The notes under the pieces were generated by a model. That model searched no databases and had not been told where the DNA came from. It saw only the letters and a list, made by a program, of their open reading frames with translations. Source: Ostrinia nubilalis (taxonomy: Eukaryota > Arthropoda > Insecta > Lepidoptera > Crambidae). From it: 64,000 nucleotides of DNA. Both the position numbers and the translations under genes were made by a program. Below, piece after piece: positions 1 to 12,385 of the stretch (positions within the stretch are counted from its first letter, which is position 1; every line of letters starts with the position of its first letter). The stretch lies in contig NC_087097.1 in the NCBI RefSeq assembly GCF_963855985.1, positions 6,853,001 through 6,917,000 on the forward strand, read 5' to 3'.

Positions 1-186
1 GTTTGTTGCGGCGCTTCTTCTCAGCACTTGCCAAATGTTTGTCTCGAAGCGCTGGTAGGGCAAAAAAAGAATGAGACATGTATAGGCTCCTTAAGAGCAT
101 TTGACGATTTGTAAGTACTAATTTAATTGGTCACTTTTGCTGTATGGGATGGGAGCCCCTCTTAAATATTTATGCCTGACCAAATT

Positions 187-293
187 AGTTACTCCTAGGT
201 TTGACTAACATTATTTAGTCAAAGGCCGAAATGTTTGGGCTTTGACTAAGACTCCTAGTCAGATCTGAGGATTGACTACTCAAACCTAGAAGT
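187..293. repeat. Short inverted-repeat element in CenB1A intron
   Basis: The sequence ctcctaggtttgact near the left end faces actactcaaacctaga near the right, with further internal copies of the tttgactaa motif and its complement. It looks like a small MITE or its remnant lying just upstream of the first visible exon. No target duplication was found. Confidence 0.4.
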
Positions 294-357
294 GCCGGAA
301 CTTCGAGGTTTGACTATAACATACTCGTATACAAATAAAGATGATTTTGATTTTCAG

Positions 358-3300
358 TGTCGGAAAGCTCTAGCAAGTCGTCGCCAGACAGCCCCGTGCT
401 GCTGATCGGCACGGAGCTGGCCAGCGAGCGCGCCGTGGACCTCAGCCTGCCGTCCGACCACGAGTCCACCGAGGGCGAGGACACGGCTGACGTCGGTATG
501 TGTTGTAACCAGGGATGTTATGGATATGAAGTTTCGGTTATGGATACGGTTACGTTACGGATATTAGAATAATATTTCGTTTCGGATTATACATTTCGGA
601 TTATCTGAAAGTTTCGGATAATTTCGGTTACGGATATTAGAATTTTAAAAAAGTAAAATTCAAATTCACATAGCCACTTTATGTACTATGAAGGTACCTA
701 TGATAAAGGTCAAACAGACGGGTATATCAGAATGGTGCCAGGGGATGTCAGACAAGTAACAAATATTAAAATTTAGACTCCGCCTTTATTTGAAATTTTT
801 GAATCTGGTTCGGTTACGGTTACGAATATTTTTTATTTCGGATATCCGATAGTTTCGGGTCTTAGGCTTTGGATTTAAATGATCTCTGTAGCTGTCTAAA
901 ATCGTCATCAGACTTTAGTATAAAGCTAGATAAATAATCTTTGTCCCCCCAGCAGCAGAAGACATATCGTGCCTGTCAGCGGACGCCGTGCTGCACCGCG
1001 CGGCGCGCGCGCACAACGTGGCGGTGATGCGCGCCGCGCTGGCCGCCGCCGCCGACGTCAACCAGCCGCACGCGCGCGCGCGCTCGCCGCTGCACGCCGC
1101 CGTGCTCAGCGTGAGTCTCATAATAATACCACTTGTAAGCCGTGTTGTTATGTAAGGCGTGTTACTGATAAGATACTATAGTCCAACAAATTCGTGCGTG
1201 ACCGCACTGCGGTATAAACACGCACGGTAATGGGTCGATCACCCGCCGTGCTCAGCGTGAGTCTCACCAGGCCTGTTCATCTCCGCGAGTTTACACCGAA
1301 AACAAAACACGCACGATGGCCCACCTACACGATACTATTCGACAAGGCCTCACATACGAGCGAACATTGACTCACGCACGCGTATTCTTGTGTATGATGG
1401 AAGAAAATAAAGAAAATGGTGTACTAAATACTGTGCAGTATTTAACTGCCTAAATAATAATAAAAACACGGAATGTACTTTTTTAAGATCCCTCAAGACA
1501 CTGAGAGGTAAATAAGTAGTTAATATTATTCATGATAATTCATACTAAAGCATGAATTTCCTCCGCCATTTTCCGCAGTTTGGCACCTCACGTCACATCA
1601 TTTTACCGAAGTCAGCCCTATAGCTTCGGCGCAGTGCCGATCACTGACGTTTGTCAACAAAATGGTGCTTGACTCTTGAGACAGGCTAAATTACACCATA
1701 TTGTTAATAACATTGAGCATACATTTTTTTAAATACCTTCGCGAAGTAAAACTTCTGTACGTAGTACTTAAATATTATTCTGTGGTCTTACTACCATTTG
1801 TATATCGTGTTGTTATGTAAGGCGTGTTCAGATGCCCTCAAAGTGCGAGGGGGTTTGCCGCGAAGTTAGGTTACGTAAGTTATACTTAGGCGCACCGGTC
1901 GCGCCGCCAGTTTAAGTGAAGAAATCAGTCTGATTAATTATCATCATTTCGGCGCGCGCGCACAACGTGGCGGTGATGCGCGCCGCGCTGGCCGCCGCCG
2001 CCGACGCCAACCAGCCGCACGCGCGCGCGCGCACGCCGCTGCACGCCGCCGTGCTCAGCGTGAGTCTTATAATAATACCACTTGTAAGCCGTGTTGTTAT
2101 GTAAGGCGTGTTACTGATAAGATACTATAGTCCAACAAATTCGTGCGTGACCGCACTGCGGTATAAACACGCACGGTAATGGGTCGATCACCCGCCGTGC
2201 TCAGCGTGAGTCTTATAGTACCACTTGTAAGCCGTGTTGTTATGTAAGGCGTGCTCAGATGCCTTCAAAGTGTGAGGGAGTTTGCCGCGAAGTTAGGTTA
2301 CGTAAGTCATCTTTAGAAGCACCAGCCGCGCCGCCAGTTGAAGTGAAGAAATCAGTCTGATTAATTATCATCATTTCGGCGCGCGCGCACAACGTGGCGG
2401 TGATGCGCGCCGCGCTGGCCGCCGCCGCCGACGCCAACCAGCCGCACGCGCGCGCGCGCTCGCCGCTGCACGCCGCCGTGCTCAGCGTGAGTCTCACCAG
2501 GCCTGTTCATCTCCGCGAGTTTACATCGAAAACAAAACACGCACGATGGCCCACCCACACGATACTATTCGACAAGGCCTCACATACGAGCGAACATTGA
2601 CACACGCACGCGTATTCTTGTGTATGATGGAAGAAAATAAAGAAAATGGTGTACTAAATACTGTGCAGTATTTAACTGCCTAAATAATAATGAAAACACA
2701 GAATGTACTTTTTTAAGTTCCCTCAAGACACTCAGAGGTAAATGAGTAGTTAATATTATTCATACCTTCGCGAAGTGAAACTTCTGTACGTAGTACTTAA
2801 ATATTATTCTGTGGTCTTACTACCATTTGTATATCGTGTTGTTATGTAAGGCGTGCTCAGATGCCTTCAAAGTGTGAGGGAGTTTGCCGCGAAGTTAGGT
2901 TACGTAAGTCATCTTTAGACGCACCAGCCGCGCCGCCAGTTGAAGTGAAGAAATCAGTCTGATTAGTAATAATTATCATCATTTCGGCGCACGCGCACAA
3001 CGTGGCGGTGATGCGCGCCGCGCTGGCCGCCGCCGCCGACGCCAACCAGCCGCACGCGCGCGCGCGCACGCCGCTGCACGCCGCCGTGCCCAGCGTGAGT
3101 CTTGAAAATGAAAAAAATTAAAAATATTTTATTGATACTTAGTACGAATGTTACAAGTAGTTGGGGAATTCCTCTCTTTAAGTTTAAGTAACCTGTATTG
3201 AGAGGAATCCACTCTTTCGTCACATCCATAGATGTTCAAAACTTACAGAAAATATTATCCACTTAATAACAAACACACAACACAAAATAAAAAAGGTTTA

Positions 3301-6300
3301 CATTACCGAGGTTCGGGATAACACAAACGAAAATATCTAAACACTTTACGGAACACTGCCACCCACTCCATCACTTCCAATAATAAAATTAAAAGCGATA
3401 AAATAGGTAGCAGTGCCTAGTATGGACTAAAACACATTCGACATTTTATACATTACACTATTACACTGCACGAAACATTTCTATTTTACAACAAATAGTT
3501 AAATACAAAAGACATTCGGTATCACAAGCGCACCAAGCGAAACACTTCTCTTATAATAATACCACTTGTAAGGCGTGCTCAGATGCCTTCAAAGTGTGAG
3601 GGGGTTTGCCGCGAAGTTAGGTTACGTAAGTCATCTTTAGACGCACCAGCCGCGCCGCCAGTTGAAGTGAAGAAATCAGTCTGATTAATAATAATTATCA
3701 TCATTTCGGCGCGCGCGCACAACGTGGCGGTGATGCGCGCCGCGCTGGCCGCCGCCGCCGACGTCAACCAACTGCACGCGCGCGCGCGCTCGCCGCTGCA
3801 CGCCGCCGTGCTCAGCGTGAGTCTCACCAGGCCTGTTCATCTCCGCGAGTTTACATCGAAAACAAAACACGCACGATGGCCCACCTACACGATACTATTC
3901 AACAAGGCCTCACATACGAGCGAGCATTGACTCACGCACGCGTATTCTTGTGTATGATGGAAGAAAATAAAGAAAATGGTGTACTAAATACTGTGCAGTA
4001 TTTAACTGCCTAAATAATAATAAAAACACAGAATGTACTTTTTTAAGTTCCCTCAAGACACTGAGAGGTAAATAAGTAGTTAATATTATTCATGATAATT
4101 CATACTAAAGCATGAATTTCCTCCGCCATTTTCCGCAGTTTGGCACCTCACGTCACATCATTTTACCGAAGTCAGCCCTATAGCTTCGGCGCGGTGCCGA
4201 TCACTGACGTTTGTCAACAAAATGGTGCTTGACTCTTGAGACGGGCTAAATTACACCATATTGTTAATAACATTGAGCATACATTTTTTTAAATACATTC
4301 GCGAAGTAAAACTTCTGTACGTAGTACTTAAATATTATTCTGTGGTCTTACTACCATTTGTATATCGTGTTGTTATGTAAGGCGTGTTTAGAAGCCCTCA
4401 AAGTGCGAGGGGGTTTGAAAAAACTTCTCTCAAATTAGTATTTGTATTTCAGGGATCAGTAATGGCGTGCTCGTTCCTATTGCTCAACGGCAGCAAGTTA
4501 AACATGCAAGACGAAGACGGGAAGACGCCCCTACACCTGGCCACGGAGGCTGGCCACACAGGACAGGTAATACTCAGTGAGCATAACATAATGTTTATTT
4601 ATTTAAAACTTTATTGCGTATAGAATAAGGAACAAAACGTGAAATTAAAGTAGGCGAACAGAAATGAGAGCTATTTTAAACTTAACAGTTGGCACCACTG
4701 GCGAATGACAGGGCCTTACTCTACAGTGGCGCCATTCTAGTGCTAATACGATAGTCCTCCTACCACTTCAGCGCAACTGTCTTCGCCACTACCAAGTCAC
4801 AGGATTTAATTCAATGGCGCTAACTGTTTGCTTACCATGAGTTTACATTAGGTGTGCTCGCTAGCGTCTGCGTAAAAAATAACATTTAATGAACAAATTG
4901 TACAGCGCCCCTAGTAGTTACTCTCAAGAAATAAAATCTTTATAGACTGACGCACTCGCTAGCGAGCACACCTAATATAAACTCATGGTAAGCACACTGA
5001 ATGCTAAAATGATAGCTCACATTAAACTCATTGAGCAAAAAGTATGGATTGTAATAATGTCCATACTTTTTGCTAATTAGGTTTATTCTTTAATGCCACA
5101 TCAATAAGTTCCTAAGGCGATCTTAATGTCATGTATATTGTCTGCAAGTCAATCTTTGGTTTAACCCTAGCCTTTATTCGCGCAGGTTTGCTTGCTGCTG
5201 CGGTACCGCGCCGACCAGTCCATCGCCGACAACGAAGGCCGCACGCCGCTTGACATCGCTGTCGGACACGCTAACGCCGACATTGTTACTTTGTAAGTCA
5301 GGACACGTCTGTTCAAAGTTTGTCTTAATACACCAGCCCTCTAGACAAGTGGCAAAACGTGATAGTTGTAATTTCGGAAGCTCAGAACGTTTAGTTTTTG
5401 TTATGTAGGAGAATTGTATTTAAATAACCAGCTGTAAATAGGTATGTGGTGTTTGGTGTAACGACGACTGTTTCAAAGACTACGCCTACAATGAATCTTG
5501 CATAGTAAGCGAAACATCGTTCGACAAAAAGTCACAACAACACAAATCATACGAAGTGTAGAAGTCCTAACCATGGAAGTCAGTATTTATGAGCTGCACT
5601 GGTCTACAAAAACAGTATTAGACCAACAGTATAACGTTCTAAATAGTCCCAATTATAACTCTCGAACATTAAATATTTCTGTATTCCCATCAGACTTCGC
5701 CTGACAAAACTGAACGAAGAAATGCGCGAAAGCGAAATGGCTTCCAACGACGACACGTACAACGAAGTGTTCCGCGACTACACGCAGCTGGCGCACTCCC
5801 ACCCCGAGCGGCTGGTGCGCGCGCGGCACAACAACAACGAAGGTATATTCAACCTTATTGGCCTGTCTTTAAGGTTCACAGAAAAAATCGAACTTGCTGG
5901 GTCTAAGGATTTTGAACCGTATTGACGTTTGAAATGTGCTAGACCTAAGGCTAGGTATGTATTAACAAGCTCAGAAGACACGTGTTTCGCGACTACACGC
6001 AGCTGGCGCACTCGCACCCCGAGCGGCTGGTGCGCGCGCGGCACAACAACAACGAAGGTATATTCAACCTTATTGACTTGACTTAAGGTTCATAGAAAAA
6101 ATCGAACCTGCTGGGTCTAAGGATTTTGAATCGTATTGATGTTTGGAATGTGCTAGACCTAAGGCTACGTAGGTATGTATTAACAAGCTCAGAAGACGTG
6201 TTTCGCGACTACATGTACCTGGCGCTCTCGCACCCCGAGCGGCTGGTGCGCGCGCGGCACAACAACAACGAAGGTATATTCAACCTTATTGACTTGACTT

Positions 6301-7990
6301 AAGGTTCATAGAAAAAATCGAACTTGCTGGGTCTAAGGATTTTGAACCGTATTTACGTTTGGAATTTGCTAGACCTAAGGCTAGGTAGGTATGTATTAAC
6401 AAGCTCAGAAGACGTGTTTCGCGACTACATGTAGCTGGCGCTCTCGCACCCCGAGCGGCTGGTGCGCGCGCGGCACAACAACAACGAAGGTATATTCAAC
6501 CTTATTGGCCTGTCTTTAAGGTTCAAAGAAAAAATGTAACTTGCTGGGTCTAAGGATTTTGAACCGTATTGACGTTTGGAATGTGCTATAGTTCATTCAA
6601 CTTATGATGGTGATTTAGACAGATAAAACGTTTCGTTTTATGATTCTAACTTTCTACGAATAAAAATATTGAGTTGTAAAAATCAATTACTTTTGTGTGT
6701 TTTCATCCTTCCAAAATATCAATCACTAATCTTTCTCAATTAACCTAAACAAGAATTTCTAATTATTTATTAGTTTATTATTTAGAAAAAATTGTGAAAA
6801 AATATTAAATGAATTGCTTCTGCGTTAGTCGGAACTTTTGCTCATAGGGATGGGACATAAACAATCGCAATAAATCAGTAATCGGCATGGTGGTCATCTT
6901 ACCATCGAATCACGATTATTATCTCAGGCAGGTCAAAGCTAAGTCAGTACGTGTGCGTTTGCCTTTGATGACGGTTTTGTTTTATGAGATTTCTCCGCGT
7001 ATTGTTTGTTATTGTTATTTTGATATTTTATTGAATAAAATGCATATATTTAATTTTTTGTGATTTATTTTGTACCACGAAGAATATTCACGTTTATTCC
7101 ATTTCCAGATAGTTCAAATTCATAAATATAATTTTGATCAAGATTAAAAATCAAACAAATAAAAGGCGATTACATTTCTGTAGAAAATATTCTCGATTCT
7201 AAAAAATATCGATTAGGTTTATAAGGAGCGCCTCACTAAATAGAACTGTCATAATCACCATCTTACGCTGAATGGACTATAGACCTAAGGCTTGGTTTGT
7301 ATTAACAAGCTCAGAAGACACGTGTTTCGCGACTACACGCAGCTGGCGCACTCCCACCCCGAGCGGCTGGTGCGCGCGCGGCACAACAACAACGAAGGTA
7401 TATTCAACCTTATTGACCTGTGTTAAGGTTCAAAGAAAAAATTGAACTTAGTGTGTCTAAGGATTTTGAACCGTATTGACTTAAAACTGGACGTTTGGAA
7501 CACTAGGCCTAAAGCAAGGTTCGTTCGTTTCAGCCAAATGACGTCCACTGCTGGACAAAGGCCTCCCCCAAGGTTTTCCATAATGAACGGTCCTGCGCTG
7601 CCCGCATCCAGGCTCTTCCCGCGACCTTTACCAGATCGTCGGTCCACCTAGTAGGAGGCCTGCCCACACTACGTCTTCCAGCCCGTGGTCGCCACTCGAG
7701 AACTTTCCTGCCCCAACGGCCATCGTCTCTACGAGCTATGTGCCCCGCCCACTGCCACTTGATTTCAGCAATTCTGCGAGCTATGTCGGTTACTTTGGTT
7801 CTCCTGCGGATCTCCTCATTTCTGATTCGATCACGCAGGGAAAGCAAGGTTACTCAACCTATTATTTGGAACCTTATTGACCTGCTTAAGGTCTAAAAAC
7901 AAAAGTATGTCGCTATAAAAACAATAATATTATGTAGACGCTTCTCTTACTGACTTCTAATCTTTCTCAGGGGAACAACCAACTGAATGA
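358..7990 (+). CDS. CenB1A: ArfGAP with coiled-coil, ankyrin and PH domains (ACAP/centaurin-beta), 3' end
   Basis: Partial gene; the BAR, PH and ArfGAP parts must lie left of the window. Exons read as 358-495, 953-1110, 4453-4566, 5186-5292, 5694-5842 and 7971-7990 (TGA at 7988-7990), all with AG/GT borders and matching phases, giving 227 residues. The protein has an acidic Ser-rich linker, then ankyrin repeats (LHRAARAHNVAVMRAAL, DGKTPLHLATEAGHTGQ, GRTPLDIAVGHANADIVTLL), then an ACAP-type tail (LTKLNEEMRESE, FRDYTQLAHSHPERL), and ends HNNNEGEQPTE. The order and wording match animal ACAP proteins, which are GTPase activators for Arf6 at endosomes and plasma membrane; that role is from the family. 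Exon 953-1110 has three in-phase acceptors (CAGCAGCAG). Partial tandem copies of exons 2 and 5 lie in the following introns. The 20-nt last exon is the least certain. Confidence 0.9.
515..880. repeat. Degenerate TTTCGGTTACGGATA-type repeat
   Basis: The intron between exons 358-495 and 953-1110 contains many imperfect copies of cggttacggatatt and tttcggat in both orientations. No coding potential is seen. It is probably a decayed transposon end or a simple satellite-like stretch. Confidence 0.4.
1951..3815 (+). pseudogene. Tandem 5'-truncated copies of the CenB1A ankyrin exon
   Basis: Four extra copies of the 3' part of exon 953-1110 lie at 1951-2059, 2378-2485, 2986-3094 and 3708-3815. Each starts at about residue Ala-Arg-Ala-His-Asn of the exon, has no premature stop, and ends at a preserved GTGAGT donor. 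None has the exon's own acceptor; each is preceded by the same intron-like stretch (gaagaaatcagtctgatta), and the only nearby AG there leads into an in-frame TGA. The copies carry blocks of the downstream intron with them (3' flank starting either tctcaccaggcctg or tcttataataatacc), so they arose by segmental duplication. They are best called exon fragments, not usable alternative exons. Confidence 0.8.
4684..4832. repeat. MITE-like element with AACAGTTRGCRCCA ends
   Basis: aacagttggcacca at the left faces the complement of tggcgctaactgtt at the right, about 150 bp apart, with no reading frame between. It directly abuts a second inverted-repeat element at 4836. Confidence 0.4.
4836..4996. repeat. 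MITE with long inverted ends (gagtttaca...cgctagcg family)
   Basis: The left end cttaccatgagtttacatta and following ggtgtgctcgctagcg are matched in reverse complement by cgctagcgagcacacctaat and ataaactcatggtaag at the right. The core resembles related copies at 14826-14950 and 63036-63213, which share the Tgtgagttta..caaacgtc..cactagcga layout. Non-coding, within a CenB1A intron. Confidence 0.6.
5982..7397 (+). pseudogene. Tandem 76-nt copies of the penultimate CenB1A coding exon
   Basis: After exon 5694-5842, four copies of its last 76 nt follow at 5982-6057, 6198-6273, 6414-6489 and 7322-7397, each ending AACGAAG and a preserved GTATATTC donor. The first three donors are 215-216 bp apart. 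The copies begin at GTGTTTCGCGAC and are preceded by agctcagaagac. Copy 4 has an in-frame TAG at 6432-6434 and copy 3 a missense change at the same place, while the last copy matches the true exon closely. A 0.7-kb MITE separates copies 4 and 5. They are exon-fragment duplications rather than a set of complete exons. Confidence 0.8.
6589..7281. mobile_element. MITE with TA target duplication inside the exon-fragment array
   Basis: Left end tagttcattcaacttatgat and right end (reverse complement) tagtccattcagcgtaagat form imperfect inverted repeats continuing through ggtgatt. The other units of the array read gtgctagaccta without interruption; here the same site reads gtgcta, then the element, then tagaccta. 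This gives a filled-site/empty-site comparison and supports a TA duplication, as in Tc1/mariner-type elements. No transposase frame is present. Confidence 0.7.
7522..7840 (-). mobile_element. 5'-truncated RTE-type LINE, C-terminal reverse transcriptase end
   Basis: Read on the minus strand this encodes the tail of an endonuclease/reverse-transcriptase protein (SLRDRIRNEEIRRRTKV, GRRSVGRPPTRWTDDLVKVA, ending QQWTSFG), a very common lepidopteran RTE family. An exact 11-bp duplication, aaagcaaggtt, flanks it at 7511-7521 and 7841-7851, so the insertion limits are clear. The frame is open across the copy, suggesting a fairly recent insertion. It sits in the last CenB1A intron. Confidence 0.88.
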
Positions 7991-10900
7991 CGAAACGCCC
8001 CAGGGGTGAAGCGACGATGGCTGTGGTAACACGACGACTGGATGACGTCACGCCGGTGACGTCACATGTGCATTGCGACCGGTGAAGAAAACTACGAGGT
8101 ATATTATTCCATTATACAAATAGACGTTGACGCTAACAGTAGACAACGAAGGCCTACGATGATAAAAACTCAGTGTAACTAATGAATTGTAATATGGCGC
8201 TAAAACATGTTATTTGTTAGATTAGAAAAAAATAGGTCACACTTACGCCCATTACGATGCTTGTCAATCATGATCGAAAATGGTAGTTTAATGCCTATTT
8301 ATATCTATAAATAATGTTAAAATTAAAAACTAAAGTTATTATTGACATTTAAGACTTAAAATACACCATAAATGCCAACGAATGGTTATAAAATAGGGCG
8401 CTTTAGTAACAAAATGAATTTAGGAAATACAGCCTACATTTTTGTGTTTTTTTTCAACTCAATCCGATACTCTCACTGCGCGTGTATTTAATCAACACTC
8501 AAGATTGTTTTATTGTTATTTTACTGACAAACATCGAGTGTTGAGTTGTTGAACATAAAATTTACATAAATAAATAAATGTTTCAACCATATCCATATCT
8601 TAAATATGACATGTTAACTAGCATCTATATCTTCCATTCCTCGATGTCAAAAATTTAGCTACCTCTTTTAATCAACAAATATTAATAGCTTACTTCCATT
8701 AGTACACTTTTTAATTTTAAACTACTTTTTAACTTGTATTGTAGACATTTCAATAAGCCATTAGATTCAAAAAGTTTGGTTCGATCTAGAGGATCTTTTT
8801 AGGACCTAAAAATAAAAAAAAAAGGTATTTTAATTGATTATTTGAGCTTCAAATATTCAAACCAATCAAAAATATTCAAATAGATTATAGATAATTGCCT
8901 ACTATAGGATATAAATTGAAAAGTTTTGATTGTCACAGCATTTTATTGCACGCTAGTAAGTAAACTGACTTTTCCATAAAATGTAGTGTTCAATACAATG
9001 TTTTTATGTATAATAAATATTCCTAATATTCAAATACAAGTAAATCGGAGAGTAACATACAGTAATTGTATTAAAATGTATTCATGATCTCTACATATTT
9101 TTATGAGGCTTTAAAACTGTTTTCTCACATTAGACATGATAATTGTATGGAATGTATTATTTTATTTGGTTGTTTGTGGAACCCAATCGACTGAACTTAA
9201 GTCCTCAATACATTTTATTGTTTTACTCGTAAAAGTTAGTCAATATTCATTAGAATTTTGAGCATGTAGTGACACGACGTGATGACACTGCCATTGTGTC
9301 TTAAAATTTCCAGTAAAGTGGTTATCTAAAACTTGCAGCAACCATAATACTATACATATCTAAATAACTCATTTTTGTTCAGTATTTCTGTCACTGTTAA
9401 CATAAAATATTTGTGTCATATTTATTTACATCATTAAAAAAAAATATGTAATCATTTTGCATATTTATACAAGTGATTAATTTAAAATATCTAATGACAT
9501 TTTGTCACGAAAAAGATAATAGTTTGACGAGCCATACAATATGAAATGAAATAACGATAATAACGGTTTGATTTATTATATGTATTTATTGATATAACTT
9601 ATTGAACCAAAGATTTGAGTATTTGGTAATAACTTATAAGCCTATGTATGTCGTTAAGTGCTAATTGTAGGGTAAATATTTAATCAATATCATAATAATG
9701 TAACTTTTCAAAATTATTTAATGAAGTTGTTTTAATAATCCCATTGATAATTGTCTATTTTTTACGTTGACGGAAATTACCGCTAGTTTTAGGTTAGATC
9801 GAATACATGTGATATAAAATTTCAGTCTTCAGTATTTAAGTTCCAAATAAATGTGTCCTTTAATATCTTCCACTCGTAATTTCCAAAACATTTTGTTCGA
9901 TAAATATATGAAACTGCCATAACATTCCAACTTAATTAGCTATGATAAAAAATCATTCCCTGAGACAAAGCATTTGATTCTTTATTTATTACTGAAGACA
10001 TGTTTAAACAACAGAATCTCGAAAAAATGTACACCCTAAGCTCTATACCTAAGCAATAAATTTTTTTTTATATTTTTTATTGTTGTAAGCTGCATTATTA
10101 ATTATTATTAATGTAACTATTATTATGCGTATAGGTAGTTAAACTATTAAATATACCTATTCCTACTTGCCAAATTTTACATCTGTTTTATGCCATCTTT
10201 TAAACATTGTCGTTAAAATATTTGTTTGTTACTCACTTTGCAAAATTACCTATGAATTATTACTATTAACAGTATACAATCGTGTTTCGATGAATTTATT
10301 ATATTAATAACTATTAAGTCTTACGTAGGTATATTGTTAAAATGCTTTTATATTGATACTTTACTGTAGTAAGTATATCATATGTCGATAATATTAATGT
10401 ACTCATTAGATGTTGTTTAAATCAGAAGTGTGTAGAAAATACAGGAAAATCATTGTTACAACAATGCTTGTTGTTATTATAATGCTTTAAATTACTCGTA
10501 CATTGCGATGATCCTATGAGGACCCCACGAACTGCGGATATTATTATTTGTTATACTACTTAATAAGTAGTAAAACCAATATAGTATTTATCGTCAAAAT
10601 TACCTTGACAGTTAAACTATCTGTACCTTGAGAAGTGCCATTGCCAGGAAGCACATTTAATTCTAATGTAACATGATGCTGATGTCTAATAATAATTAAT
10701 GAATGCTATAAGCTTTTGTTTAAAAACTTTTTTTCATCTACAATCAAGGTAGGTATATCAATACTCTGTTACTGTTATTGTAATGTCGTATGTTCGAAAA
10801 CAATGTACCTATTCAAATAAAATCGTCGTAATTGACTATGCCTACTTTCAATTTTAAAAATCCCTCACGAACTTGAAAGAACGTACCTAGTCCAAGAAGT

Positions 10901-12385
10901 ATTTTAGATCATTATCTATTAGATTATCTGCCAAAGTAAAGTCTCTGTTTAAATTCATAAGTAGAGCACTCACGCTACAAATAAAACACTCATAAATAAT
11001 GCACACAAGTTTATTAGACAGTAGAAACCAAACATCCAAAAGAAAGAAAGTAAGTAATTTTTCATTGGTTGGTTGGGATGTGAATTATATTATAATTAAT
11101 TTGGACAAAGTTTAAAATTAATTATTAACAAATTGATAATTGAATGAATTCATCAGCGATTAACAATAAATTCATTATATTTTCGAATTGCAATGATTTA
11201 ATTGTATTTGAACAAAGAATCGATGACGGAAATAAAGTGGATATAATTAATTAAAAATCTTTTAAAAAGCCAATGAAAAATTTACATGAAGAACTATAGA
11301 AAAACTGAGTTGTGTTTAAACTTAAAAGTCAAAGGGTTCAAACATTATATGACCTGCATATGTGTATTTGAACCATTGGAATGACTTGTAGTATACGTAG
11401 TTGTTGTTCACATTTCTATTGAGTTATAGAAAGTGAACATTACACAGCACACGAGTTCAAAAACAATACAGTTTGTATAGAAACTACAGTTAAACGAAAT
11501 ACAGGTTAAATCCTGATAAAAATGGTTAAGTACATGTAGTACAATCGATAACCATTTGACACGTTATCGGCTTACACCATGTTCTCATATTTATCACTAC
11601 TCAATAAGTTTTAAATGAAAGAAATGTGTAAACCAATAATAACATTGTTTTACTAAAATGATAATACGAATAGTATTAATAGATAAAATTAATGTTGGTG
11701 ATTTACGTCGTTGCGAAGAGATAACCTTCAGAACTTAATAGAGCAATGGTTTCCAGCCTGTTTCTTAAAAAGCCGAACCGTCTAAAATGAAACCGTTATC
11801 ATACTGGGTCTCAACTTCGGCTCTTATGTCTGGCCATACATGAAATATACCTTAAACATAGCTTAGAGTCATCTTAGTTACCGATCTGAGAATAATGCCG
11901 GGGCCACACCTCTGAAAGAAGTAATGTGAATGTGACGGGTTGATAAAAGACCTTAATTGCTGACGAACTCTATGTAGGTACTTATTGATTTTACATTTCT
12001 TAGCTAGGGCAAGAACCTCGGGTAGGTCCTAAGTAGGCTAGGATCAGATATTCTCCCAATAAAAGTTATGGAAAGGAGAGGTAGACAGAGTTTAATAACA
12101 GCATTCCTGAGTGAAAAGAGCGTTATCGATCAAGTTGTTTTTCGCTCCTCCCACACATTAGGAATTGTCCTATATAAACGGCAGTGGGATCTACAAAAAG
12201 TACATAAACAAAAAAGATCTATCTTACAGTCATCGTCAAATACTTAGTGACACCCAAAGTGGCCAAAAAGTTTTAGTGAACAACAAACTTATTCCACGTA
12301 ACAAAGACGTGTTGCGAACTTTTTGGCTTAAGGTGTCACAAACTATTTGACGCTGGCTGTGCAGATAGCCCCGGCTTCGTTGGGT
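7991..12385. other. Convergent intergenic region CenB1A / nanos
   Basis: No host gene was recognised in this 4.4-kb AT-rich stretch between the stop codons of the two converging genes; the 3' UTRs of both must lie here. Short inverted repeats occur (tcaacactcaagat near 8493 facing atcgagtgttga; aatttttcattgg near 11055 facing ccaatgaaaaattt near 11273), compatible with small MITE remnants. An open stretch at 12165-12350 has no recognisable similarity and atypical composition for a gene here. Confidence 0.5.

Noticed and set aside
953..3815. Mutually exclusive alternative ankyrin exons
   Set aside because: The extra copies lack the exon's 5' part and an acceptor; the only close AG leads to an in-frame TGA.
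915..3870. Open frames on both strands over the GC-rich ankyrin fragments
   Set aside because: They are shadows of the repeated GC-rich exon; only the plus-strand ankyrin frame matches a known protein.
12165..12350. 61-codon open stretch as a gene
   Set aside because: No splice context, no similarity recognised, and it lies in the nanos 3' flank.
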